Source: Olsenella uli (lineage in GTDB: Bacteria; Actinomycetota; Coriobacteriia; Coriobacteriales; Atopobiaceae). Taken from it: DNA of 64,000 nt. Below the pieces are notes generated by a model. That model saw only the letters and a program-made list of their open reading frames with translations. It was not told the DNA's origin and did no database searches. A program made the position numbers and the translations under genes. The first letter of the stretch is position 1, and the number at the start of each line of letters is the position of its first letter. Positions 57,199 through 64,000 of this stretch are shown piece by piece. Where the stretch lies: NCBI RefSeq assembly GCF_016900775.1, contig NZ_JACJKN010000001.1, positions 1-64,000 on the forward strand. Reading direction: 5' to 3'.

Positions 57199-57730
57199 GG
57201 CACTCTCCCTCCGAGGTGGGGTCAAGCATCTGTCGCATCCTCTTGCGCGCCCGATGCAGGCGGGTGCGCACCGTCGAGGGGGCGCATTCCACCACGCGGG
57301 CAATCTCATCGGTCGTGTACTCCTCCACGTAGTGGAGCAGCGCCACCACGCGGAGCTTCTCGGGCAGGGTCTGGAGCGCCTGCCATACCGGGTCGGCGCG
57401 CAGCTCCGCGAGGGCCGCGTCCTCCGTGCCCGCATCGGGCGACGCCAACTCGCCCCCGGCGTTCTCGGCGCTCTCCACGCGACGTCGCCAGGGCATGCGG
57501 TAGAGCTCGCGGCATCGGTTGACGGTCACGCGCAGAAGCCACGCGCGCAGGTGCTCGTCGCTCGTGAACGCGGTGCCGTCCGTGAGCAGCCGGCAGAAGA
57601 CGTCCTGCGCCACGTCCTGGGCGTCATGCTCCGAGCGCGTCTGCGCGAGCGCCACGAGATAGACCGAGCTTCCATGCGCGGCCATCGCGTCCCTCATGAA
57701 CTTCTCGCTGCGTGTCTTGGTTTTGTCCAC
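57179..57730 (-). CDS. ECF-type RNA polymerase sigma factor
   Basis: The 183-residue protein has sigma region 2 (DAQDVAQDVFCRLL, followed by LRAWLLRVTVNRCRELYR) and a region 4 helix-turn-helix (YTTDEIARVVECAPSTVRTR). It starts with GTG at 57730, 5 bases after AAGGAGGTGA, a near-perfect ribosome site; the longer upstream frame is not used. It probably reads an envelope signal through the overlapping membrane protein gene. Confidence 0.88.
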   Translation of the reverse strand: MDKTKTRSEKFMRDAMAAHGSSVYLVALAQTRSEHDAQDVAQDVFCRLLTDGTAFTSDEHLRAWLLRVTVNRCRELYRMPWRRRVESAENAGGELASPDAGTEDAALAELRADPVWQALQTLPEKLRVVALLHYVEEYTTDEIARVVECAPSTVRTRLHRARKRMRQMLDPTSEGECHEQPAV

Positions 57731-57805
57731 GCTCGTCACCTCCTTGCCCAGTACATGCGCCAGCGTCGCATAATGTTCCCGTGCCGGCGGCGCGGGAGGG
57801 GAGAG

Positions 57806-57982
57806 ATGGACGAGCAGAGCCAGGAATACCGGGCGTGCGGGCGCAAGAAGCGCTACGAGACGCGCATCGACGCGCGCAAGGCGGCCGAAAGGAGCTCGCG
57901 CCGCAAGGACGCGCCGAAGATCTTCGTCTATGAGTGCCCCTACTGCGGCGGCTGGCACCTCACGCACCACCGGCCGCGATAG
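57806..57982 (+). CDS. Small zinc-ribbon-like protein
   Basis: I do not recognise a named gene. The 58-residue basic protein has CGRKKRYETRIDARKAA and then YECPYCGGWHLTHH, giving Cys and His candidates for one zinc. Similar small proteins ending in CPYCGGWHLT occur in Actinobacteria. GGGAGGGGAGAG precedes the ATG. It is divergent from the sigma gene across a 75-bp spacer. Confidence 0.65.
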   Translation: MDEQSQEYRACGRKKRYETRIDARKAAERSSRRKDAPKIFVYECPYCGGWHLTHHRPR

Positions 57983-58013
57983 CACGTCGCTGGCCCGCGT
58001 GCGAAGAGGGGCC

Positions 58014-58979
58014 CTAGAGCTTGCCGTGGAGCCTGAGGATCTCGATGATCATGTGGTCGCGATACTCCGCCAGGCCCTCGGGCGTGTTGCCGATCTCGGC
58101 CGGGCGAGCGGCGAGCTCCGCGTTCACGCCCTCCTGCGCGACCTGCGCGAACTCGGGCGGGAAGCGCTTCCAGTCGGCCATGTCGGCAAGCCAGAGGCTG
58201 ATCGAGTCGTTGAGGTGGCTCATGAGGCCCGAGACGCCGCCCTTGCCGCCTCCCAGCTCGAAGACGAGCGACGGCCCCATGATGCCCCAGCGGATGCCGG
58301 GGCCGAAGGTCACGGCCTTGTCGGCGTCCTCGATGGTGCAGACGCCGGAGAGCACGAGGTTGGCGACCTCGCGATAGAGGGCCATCTGCAGGCGGTTGCA
58401 GATGAAGCCGAGCGCCTCCTTCTGCAGCACGACGGGCTCCATGCCCACCCGCGCGTAGAACTCCTTGGCGCACGACACGACGTCGTCGGAGGTGCGCTCG
58501 CCCTTGGTGATCTCCACGAGCGGGATGAGGTGGGGCGGGTTGTACGGATGGCCGCCGCAGAAGCGCTCGGGGTGGGCGGCGTCCTTGGCGATCTCGCTCA
58601 CGAGCAGGCCGGAGGTGGAGCTGGCGACAATGGCGTCGGGCGCGGCGGCAGCCTCGATCGCGCGCACGAGCTCCCACTTCACCTCGTAGTGCTCGGCGGA
58701 GGACTCCTGGATGAACTGGGCGTTTCGCACCGCCTCCTCGATGGAGGTGGTGTAGTGGATGCGGCCGGCGATTGCGGCCGCCTGGGCCTCGTCGTAGACG
58801 CCGTTCTTCACGAGCGAGGCGAGCGAGTCCCGCACGCGCTCGCGCGCCAGGTTGCCGGACTCCTCGGTGCGGTTCTGCGCCCACACGTCGAGCCCCGCCA
58901 TGGCAAACTTGAGCGCCCAGCTGCACCCGATGACTCCCGCGCCGATCGACGCGGCGACCTTGATGTCCTCCGCCCTCAT
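58014..58979 (-). CDS. 3-hydroxyacyl-CoA dehydrogenase family NAD-dependent oxidoreductase
   Basis: The 321-residue protein is a single Rossmann plus helical-domain enzyme, like L-gulonate/carnitine 3-dehydrogenases rather than the fused beta-oxidation type. It has ASIGAGVIGCSWALKFAMAG, SSTSGLLVSEIA and the catalytic-His segment GHPYNPPHLIPLVE. The substrate is a 3-hydroxy acid or its CoA ester, not determined. AAGGAGG precedes its ATG. Confidence 0.85.
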   Translation of the reverse strand: MRAEDIKVAASIGAGVIGCSWALKFAMAGLDVWAQNRTEESGNLARERVRDSLASLVKNGVYDEAQAAAIAGRIHYTTSIEEAVRNAQFIQESSAEHYEVKWELVRAIEAAAAPDAIVASSTSGLLVSEIAKDAAHPERFCGGHPYNPPHLIPLVEITKGERTSDDVVSCAKEFYARVGMEPVVLQKEALGFICNRLQMALYREVANLVLSGVCTIEDADKAVTFGPGIRWGIMGPSLVFELGGGKGGVSGLMSHLNDSISLWLADMADWKRFPPEFAQVAQEGVNAELAARPAEIGNTPEGLAEYRDHMIIEILRLHGKL

Positions 58980-59140
58980 CGTGCCTCCTTGACCGCAAGA
59001 AAAAAAGATGCCACTACCGTTCTATCACGCGGTGTGCGCCATGGCGCCCAGGGCGCCGTATGACCGGCGAGCGGCGCTTGAGGAGTGCGGGGGATGACGG
59101 TTGTCGGTGGTTTTGGCGGGTGGGGTAAGTACTACCTTTG

Positions 59141-59206
59141 AGATGGCAATTTTCTACCTGAGAGTTTGCTGGCCCTCAGAAGGGGGATGCCAGAGACCTC
59201 TCTTAA
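59141..59206 (-). ncRNA. Glycine-riboswitch-like structure (tentative)
   Basis: Read on the minus strand, AAGAGAGGTCTCTGGC is followed by a CTGGC/GCCAG hairpin, then GCAAACTCTCAGGTA. The GAGAG/CTCTC stem and CTCTCAGGTA block resemble the glycine aptamer P1 and 3' core, but the usual CGAAGG core is altered to CTGAGGG. It lies about 160 nt upstream of the dehydrogenase at 58014-58979, an atypical target. Low confidence. Confidence 0.25.
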
Positions 59207-59228
59207 AAAGCCCCGACAATCGGCCAGG

Positions 59229-60200
59229 CTATGCGTCATGCCCCTTTTCTGGCCGGTTCACGATGACGATCCCCGCGCTTACGAGCACGAGTGCCGCCAC
59301 GGCGACCGCCGGGCTCACCGCGCTGGTCTCGCCGAGAAGGACCGCGGAAAGCAGCACGCCAAAGACCGGGTTCATGAAGCCGAAGACGGCCACGCGCGAG
59401 ACGGGGTTCGCGGCGAGCGCGAGCGACCAGAGCGAGTATGCCGCGGCGGAGATGAAGCCCAGATAAGCGAGAAGCGCCAGCGCGGGCAGCGGGTTTGCGG
59501 CGTCTGCCGGGGTCACGTGACCTCCGGCGGCCAGGCCCACGACGAGCATGACCGCCCCGCCGAGCACGAACTGCCAGCCGGAGAGCAGCACCGGGTCGTG
59601 TTCGCGCGAGAAGCGCTTGGCGAGGTTGCTTGACGTGGCGGCGGCGACGGTGGAGAGCAGCACCATGCCCTCGCCGGAGAGCGTGAAGCTGAGGCCGCCG
59701 GACTCGCCGGTGACGTTCACCAGCACCACGCCGGCAAAGCCAATGAGGCAGCCGAGTACCTTGCGGCCCGTGAGCCGCTCAAAGCGAAAGACGAGCGCGG
59801 CAAGCAGCACGCAGAGAAAGGAGTTGCTCGCCTCCAGGATGGAGCTCGTCACGCCCGCGCAGTTGGCGAGGCCCACGTAGAAGAGGACGTACTGCAGCAC
59901 GGTCTGGAAGAGCGAGAGCGCGCCGATCGCGGGGAGGTCGCGCCGCTCGGGGACGAAGGCGCGGCGGGTCGCCAGGCTCACGCCGGCGACCACCATGAGG
60001 CCCGCGATGACAAAGCGCGTCCCTGCAAAGGCCAGAATTGAGGGCACGTCCGCGGCATCGATCCCAAACAGCCCGTAGCCGATCTTCACGCAGGGAAAGG
60101 CGGAGCCCCACAGAAAGCACGCCGCCAGGCAGGCCAGCACCACGCCGGGCAGGGTGGCTATGAAGGGGGTCTTCTGGGGATTGGCCGCTGCTTCGCTCAC
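59229..60200 (-). CDS. EamA/DMT-family transporter
   Basis: The 323-residue integral membrane protein has about ten hydrophobic segments in two EamA repeats (LAACFLWGSAFPCVKIG in the first, AAATSSNLAKRFSREHDPV in the second). Such proteins export amino acids or metabolites; the substrate is unknown. It starts with GTG at 60200 after GGAGGAAG. It is on the same strand as purL, across a 353-bp repeat-filled spacer. Confidence 0.87.
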   Translation of the reverse strand: MSEAAANPQKTPFIATLPGVVLACLAACFLWGSAFPCVKIGYGLFGIDAADVPSILAFAGTRFVIAGLMVVAGVSLATRRAFVPERRDLPAIGALSLFQTVLQYVLFYVGLANCAGVTSSILEASNSFLCVLLAALVFRFERLTGRKVLGCLIGFAGVVLVNVTGESGGLSFTLSGEGMVLLSTVAAATSSNLAKRFSREHDPVLLSGWQFVLGGAVMLVVGLAAGGHVTPADAANPLPALALLAYLGFISAAAYSLWSLALAANPVSRVAVFGFMNPVFGVLLSAVLLGETSAVSPAVAVAALVLVSAGIVIVNRPEKGHDA

Positions 60201-60304
60201 GTTCTTCTCGCTTCCTCCGCGCTTGTACCGCACGACATCCTAGCAGTAACGTCGAGCGCGGGGCGAGAAGAACGAGCCGCCCCTGTCGCGCGCTGCCCGC
60301 GGAT

Positions 60305-60465
60305 GTTGCGGGAGCGGGGGTTATGGCAACGAGGCTCGATCGCCAACAGGGGGTCTCTTCCTGCCCGTTATAGAAAAAGGGGTTGTGGCAGCGGGATTTC
60401 TGCCACAACCCCAGATTCGGCAACGCCTCGGAAGCCGGCGCTGCCACGACTCCCATTTCCGCAGC
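60305..60465. repeat. Mirrored array of four 26-nt elements (family D)
   Basis: Copies at 60305-60330 and 60367-60392 on +, and 60399-60424 and 60440-60465 on -, share a core of GGGGTT, GTGGCA and a TTGC start. Most have short terminal complementarity: GTTGC/GCAAC in the first, GCTGC/GCAGC in the fourth, a compensated pair. Copies 2 and 3 also form a 14-bp hairpin together (60379-60392 with 60399-60412). The rest of 60201-60553 holds no gene. Confidence 0.7.
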
Positions 60466-60553
60466 GCGCGGGGCGCGACGGAGCGCGGCACGGATGCCGC
60501 GCCAGCAAAAGGCCGCCCCCTCGCAAGCGAGAAGGGCGGCCGATCGAGGCGGG

Positions 60554-63500
60554 CTACTCCGTGAAGTACGCCACGCCGCCCTCGATGAGCGGCTGGTACG
60601 CGTTGCCCGGCACGTTCTTGTAGAGCCCGGCGCCGGATCGCTCGGTGTGGCCCATCTTGCCGAGGACGCGGCCGTCCGGCGAGGTGATGCCCTCGATGGC
60701 AAGGATGGAGCCGTTGGGGTTCACATTGAGCGCCATGCCCGGAACGCCGGCCTCGTCCACGTACTGGGTGGCCACCTGGCCGGCGGCAACGAGCTGCTCG
60801 ACCATCTCGTGCGAGGCCACGAAGCGGCCCTCGCCGTGGGAGATTGCGATGTTGTGGACGTCGCCGACCGCGCACTTGGAGAGCCAGGGGCTGAGCGTGG
60901 ATGCCACGCGGGTGCGCACGAGGCGGCTCTGGTGGCGGCCGATGGTGTTGAACGTGAGGGTGGGGCAGGTGTCGTTCATCGGGCGGATGTCGCCGTAGGG
61001 CACGAGGCCCAGCTTCACGAGCGCCTGGAAGCCGTTGCAGATGCCGAGCATGAGGCCATCACGGGACTGCAGGAGCTCGCGCACGGCGTCAGTGACCTCG
61101 GGCGCGCGGAAGAACGCCGTGATGAACTTGGCGGAGCCGTCGGGCTCGTCGCCGCCGGAGAAGCCGCCGGGGATCATGACGATCTGCGACTCGCGGATGC
61201 GGCGCGCGAGCTCGCGGCTGCTCTCGGCCACGGCCTCGGGCGTGAGGTTGTTGACCACGAAGACGTCGGCCACGGCGCCGGCGCGCTCGAAGGCGCGGGC
61301 GGTGTCGTACTCGCAGTTGGTGCCCGGGAAGACGGGGATGACCACGCGCGGGCGCGCGATCTTCTCGCCTGCGTAGACGTGCGGGGCGGCGCAGGAGAAG
61401 GACACGGGCTCCACGACGGGCAGGGTCGCGGCCTCCTCGGCGGGCGTGCGATAGGGGAAGACGGACTCGATGCCGCCCTCCCAGGCCTCCTGGAGCGCGG
61501 AGAGGTCGATCTGCTCGTCGGCCGTCTCCAGGACGTAGCCCTCGACGGTGGTGCCGAGCGGCTCCACCACCACGTCGTCGGCCGCCTGCGCGAGGACGGC
61601 GTCGGCCTCCTCGGAGAGCTCCACCACAAAGCTGCCGTACATCGGCTCGAAGAGGGAGTCCACGTCGACGTCGTCCGCGAGCTCGAGGCCGATCTGGTTG
61701 CCCACGCACATCTTGAAGAGGGCCTCGGCGGTGCCGCCGTAGCCGGGCGTGTCGCATGCGAGCGCGGCGCCCGCGGCGGTGAGCGCCTCGACGAGCTCGA
61801 GGGCGTGCATGAGCGGGTCGAGCGCGGGGCGGTGGTCGTCGCCGTAGGCGGCGGGCGCGATGCGCACCACGCGGTGGCCGGCGGCCTTGAACTCGGGCGA
61901 GGTCACGCGGTCGACCGAGCCCGTGGCAACGGCGAAGGAGACGAGCGTGGGCGGCACGTCGAGGTCCTCGAAGGAGCCCGACATGGAGTCCTTGCCGCCG
62001 ATGGCGCCGATGCCGAGGTCGGCCTGGGCCATAAGCGCCCCCAGCACCGCGGCGAGCGGCTTGCCCCAGCGCTCCGGGACGTCGCGCAGGCGCTCGAAGT
62101 ACTCCTGGAAGCTGAGGTAGGCGCGCTCGTGCGCAAAGCCGGTGGCCACGAGGCGCGAGACGCTCTCCACGACGGAGAGGTAGGCGCCCGCGAACTGGTC
62201 CGCGCTCATGAGGTAGGGGTTGAAGCCCCAGGCCATGCCGGAGACCGTGGTGGTCTCGCCGCGCACGGGGAACTTGGCGACCATGGCCTTCGACGGCGTG
62301 AGCTGCGTCCTGCCGCCGAAGGGCATGAGCACGGTGCCGGCGCCGATGGTGGAGTCGAAGCGCTCGGAGAGGCCCTTGTTGGAGCAGACGTTGAGGTCGG
62401 TCACAAGCGCGCGCAGGCGCTCCTCGAGGTTGGCGCCGCCCCAGCTGGGCTGCCAGACGCTCGGCGCCTCGACGTGCGCCGTCTGGTGCTTGGGCGCGCC
62501 GTTGCTGGCGAGGAACTCGCGGGAGAGGTCGACGATGACGTCGCCCATCCAGGCCATGCGCACGCGCTTCTCGTGCGTGACCTCGGCGATGACAGTGGCC
62601 TCGAGGTTCTCCTCGCGGGCGTAGTCCATGAACTCGTCCACGTCGTCCTCGGCCACGGCCACGGCCATGCGCTCCTGGGACTCGGAGATCGCGAGCTCGG
62701 TGCCGTCGAGGCCCTCGTACTTCTTGGTGACCTGGTCGAGGTCGATGTAGAGGCCGTCGGCCAGCTCGCCCACGGCCACGCTCACGCCGCCCGCGCCGAA
62801 GTCGTTGCAGCGCTTAATGAGGCGGCACGCGTCGCCGCGGCGGAAGAGGCGCTGGAGCTTGCGCTCCATGGGCGCGTTGCCCTTCTGGACCTCGGCGCCG
62901 TCCTTCTCGATGGACTCCACGTTGTGGGCCTTGGAGCTGCCGGTGGCGCCGCCGATGCCGTCGCGGCCGGTGCGCCCGCCCAGGAGGATGATCTTGTCGC
63001 CGGGCTGCGGCTCCTCGCGGCGCACGTGGGAGGCGGGGGTGGCGCCCACCACGGCGCCGACCTCCATGCGCTTGGCCACATATCCCGGGTGGTAGAGCTC
63101 GCTGACCTGCCCCGTGGCCAGGCCGATCTGGTTGCCGTAGGAGGAGTAGCCGGCCGCGGCGGTGGTGACGAGCTTGCGCTGCGGGAGCTTGCCCGCCATG
63201 GTCTGCGACACGGGCACGGTGGGGTCGGCCGCTCCGGTCACGCGCATGGCCTGGTAGACATAGCTGCGGCCGGAGAGCGGGTCGCGGATGGCGCCGCCGA
63301 TGCAGGTGGCCGCGCCGCCGAAGGGCTCGATCTCGGTGGGGTGGTTGTGGGTCTCGTTCTTGAAGAGGAAGAGCCAGTCCTGGTCCTCACCGTCCACGTC
63401 CACGGTGACCTTGACGGTGCAGGCGTTGATTTCCTCGGACTCGTCGAGGCCGGTGAGCTGGCCCGTGTGCGTGAGCCACTTGGCGCCGATCGTGCCCATG

Positions 63501-64000
63501 TCCATGAGGGTCACGGGGCGCTCGTCGCGGCCGAGCTCGTGGCGCATCGCCAGGTAGCGGTCAAAGGCCTCCTGCACCGTGGCGTCGTCGATCTGGACGT
63601 CGGTGAGCACGGTGCCGAAGGTGGTGTGGCGGCAGTGGTCGGACCAGTAGGTGTCGATGACGCGGATCTCCGTGATGGAGGGGTCGCGGCCCTCGCCGCG
63701 GAAGTACTCCTGGCAGAAGGCGATGTCGGCCGCGTCCATGGCGAGGCCCCGCTCGGCGATGAAGGCGGCAAGGCCGGCCTCGTCGAGCTCGCGGAAGCCC
63801 TCGAGCACCTCCACGGGCGCAGGGTCGGGGATTTCCGTCGCAAGGGTGGCGGGCTTCTCGAGGGAGGCCAGGCGCGCCTCGACGGGGTTCACCACGTAGT
63901 GCTTCACGGCGTCCACGTCCGCCTCGGAGAGCGCGCCCTCGAGCACGTAGACGGTCGCGGAGCGCACGAGCGGCCGCTCGCCCTGGCTGATGAGCTGGAC
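60554..64000 (-). CDS. purL: Phosphoribosylformylglycinamidine synthase, single-chain PurL (5' end outside window)
   Basis: PurL makes FGAM from FGAR with glutamine and ATP in purine synthesis. At least 1148 codons are present and the frame stays open to base 64000. Since the family has about 100 more residues before the NPVEARLASLEKPATLA region, the true start lies outside. Seen are DTYWSDHCRHTTFG, FKNETHNHPTEIEPFGGAAT, IGGKDSMSGSFEDL and a C-terminal glutaminase with Cys in LGICNGFQALVKLG and His/Glu in ISHGEGRF. All domains are in one chain, unlike the PurS-PurQ-PurL type of many Gram-positives. Confidence 0.95.
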   Translation of the reverse strand, partial: VQLISQGERPLVRSATVYVLEGALSEADVDAVKHYVVNPVEARLASLEKPATLATEIPDPAPVEVLEGFRELDEAGLAAFIAERGLAMDAADIAFCQEYFRGEGRDPSITEIRVIDTYWSDHCRHTTFGTVLTDVQIDDATVQEAFDRYLAMRHELGRDERPVTLMDMGTIGAKWLTHTGQLTGLDESEEINACTVKVTVDVDGEDQDWLFLFKNETHNHPTEIEPFGGAATCIGGAIRDPLSGRSYVYQAMRVTGAADPTVPVSQTMAGKLPQRKLVTTAAAGYSSYGNQIGLATGQVSELYHPGYVAKRMEVGAVVGATPASHVRREEPQPGDKIILLGGRTGRDGIGGATGSSKAHNVESIEKDGAEVQKGNAPMERKLQRLFRRGDACRLIKRCNDFGAGGVSVAVGELADGLYIDLDQVTKKYEGLDGTELAISESQERMAVAVAEDDVDEFMDYAREENLEATVIAEVTHEKRVRMAWMGDVIVDLSREFLASNGAPKHQTAHVEAPSVWQPSWGGANLEERLRALVTDLNVCSNKGLSERFDSTIGAGTVLMPFGGRTQLTPSKAMVAKFPVRGETTTVSGMAWGFNPYLMSADQFAGAYLSVVESVSRLVATGFAHERAYLSFQEYFERLRDVPERWGKPLAAVLGALMAQADLGIGAIGGKDSMSGSFEDLDVPPTLVSFAVATGSVDRVTSPEFKAAGHRVVRIAPAAYGDDHRPALDPLMHALELVEALTAAGAALACDTPGYGGTAEALFKMCVGNQIGLELADDVDVDSLFEPMYGSFVVELSEEADAVLAQAADDVVVEPLGTTVEGYVLETADEQIDLSALQEAWEGGIESVFPYRTPAEEAATLPVVEPVSFSCAAPHVYAGEKIARPRVVIPVFPGTNCEYDTARAFERAGAVADVFVVNNLTPEAVAESSRELARRIRESQIVMIPGGFSGGDEPDGSAKFITAFFRAPEVTDAVRELLQSRDGLMLGICNGFQALVKLGLVPYGDIRPMNDTCPTLTFNTIGRHQSRLVRTRVASTLSPWLSKCAVGDVHNIAISHGEGRFVASHEMVEQLVAAGQVATQYVDEAGVPGMALNVNPNGSILAIEGITSPDGRVLGKMGHTERSGAGLYKNVPGNAYQPLIEGGVAYFTE

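Noticed and set aside
57930-59063. Long + strand frame opposite the dehydrogenase gene
   Set aside because: It is antisense to a complete enzyme and lacks any family signature.
60305-60465. CRISPR array
   Set aside because: Copies alternate strands and have irregular spacing, unlike CRISPR.

Overview
The window is a GC-rich actinobacterial chromosome segment. Its gene content (a single-chain PurL, a ThrH-type phosphatase, fused EcfA ATPases, a glycyl-radical enzyme with its activase, C+ forms of S14 and L36, an AccD-AccA fusion) suggests an anaerobic Coriobacteriia member, most likely Atopobiaceae (Olsenella-like). That placement is inference from gene content, not from a search. Bases 1-19 are not genomic: they match the Tn5/Nextera transposase mosaic end, so position 1 is a raw contig edge. 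PurL runs off the right edge.

Layout. 20-4722: end of a fatty-acid-synthesis operon (accB end, fabZ, accC, accDA fusion) followed by a DegV protein. 5090-26466: a 21 kb ribosomal-protein super-cluster, all on +: rpsL-rpsG-fusA-rpsJ, then two phosphatase genes (thrH, a histidine phosphatase) inserted before rplC-rplD-rplW, then rplB to rplX, rplE to map, and infA-rpmJ-rpsM-rpsK-rpsD-rpoA-rplQ. tuf is absent here, and rpsJ follows fusA instead of preceding rplC. Promoters, terminators and large hairpins split the cluster into about five transcription units. 26538-31470: ECF transporter ATPase and EcfT, truA, a His-rich heavy-metal permease and a degenerate LCP-like membrane protein. 31630-38242: three family-2 glycosyltransferases around a glycyl-radical dehydratase-type enzyme and its radical-SAM activase. 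38342-44269: a polyferredoxin, ychF, an LCP cell-wall ligase and guaA. 44283-48214: an accessory patch (AAA/DUF4143 ATPase, an AT-richer gene-poor stretch, a zinc dehydrogenase, a frameshifted fic gene). 48409-56067: tex, tRNA-Gln, a peptidoglycan-binding protein, a polyprenyl synthase, galE, an NlpC/P60-like protein and malic enzyme. 56170-64000: an ECF sigma/anti-sigma pair, a small zinc-ribbon protein, a 3-hydroxyacyl-CoA-dehydrogenase-family enzyme, an EamA transporter and purL.

How the parts work together. The first block makes malonyl-CoA and processes acyl-ACP. The large block builds the ribosome plus SecY, Adk, MetAP, IF-1 and RNA polymerase alpha. The glycosyltransferase, LCP, GalE and polyprenyl synthase genes point to a sugar-rich cell envelope. 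The glycyl-radical pair is an anaerobic catabolic module of unknown substrate.

The most unusual content is non-coding. There are several families of short repeated or palindromic elements: a hairpin family placed 23-25 nt after three stop codons (rpsJ, rplX, ychF); a 29-nt element that supplies gene stop codons; an 18-nt palindrome repeated on a 30-bp period inside the ribosomal cluster; two mirrored (two forward, two inverted) arrays; and a 22-nt motif upstream of rpsL, rplC and rplB. Ribosomal protein S12 also carries Arg at position 88, where Lys is usual and where Arg is a known streptomycin-resistance change.
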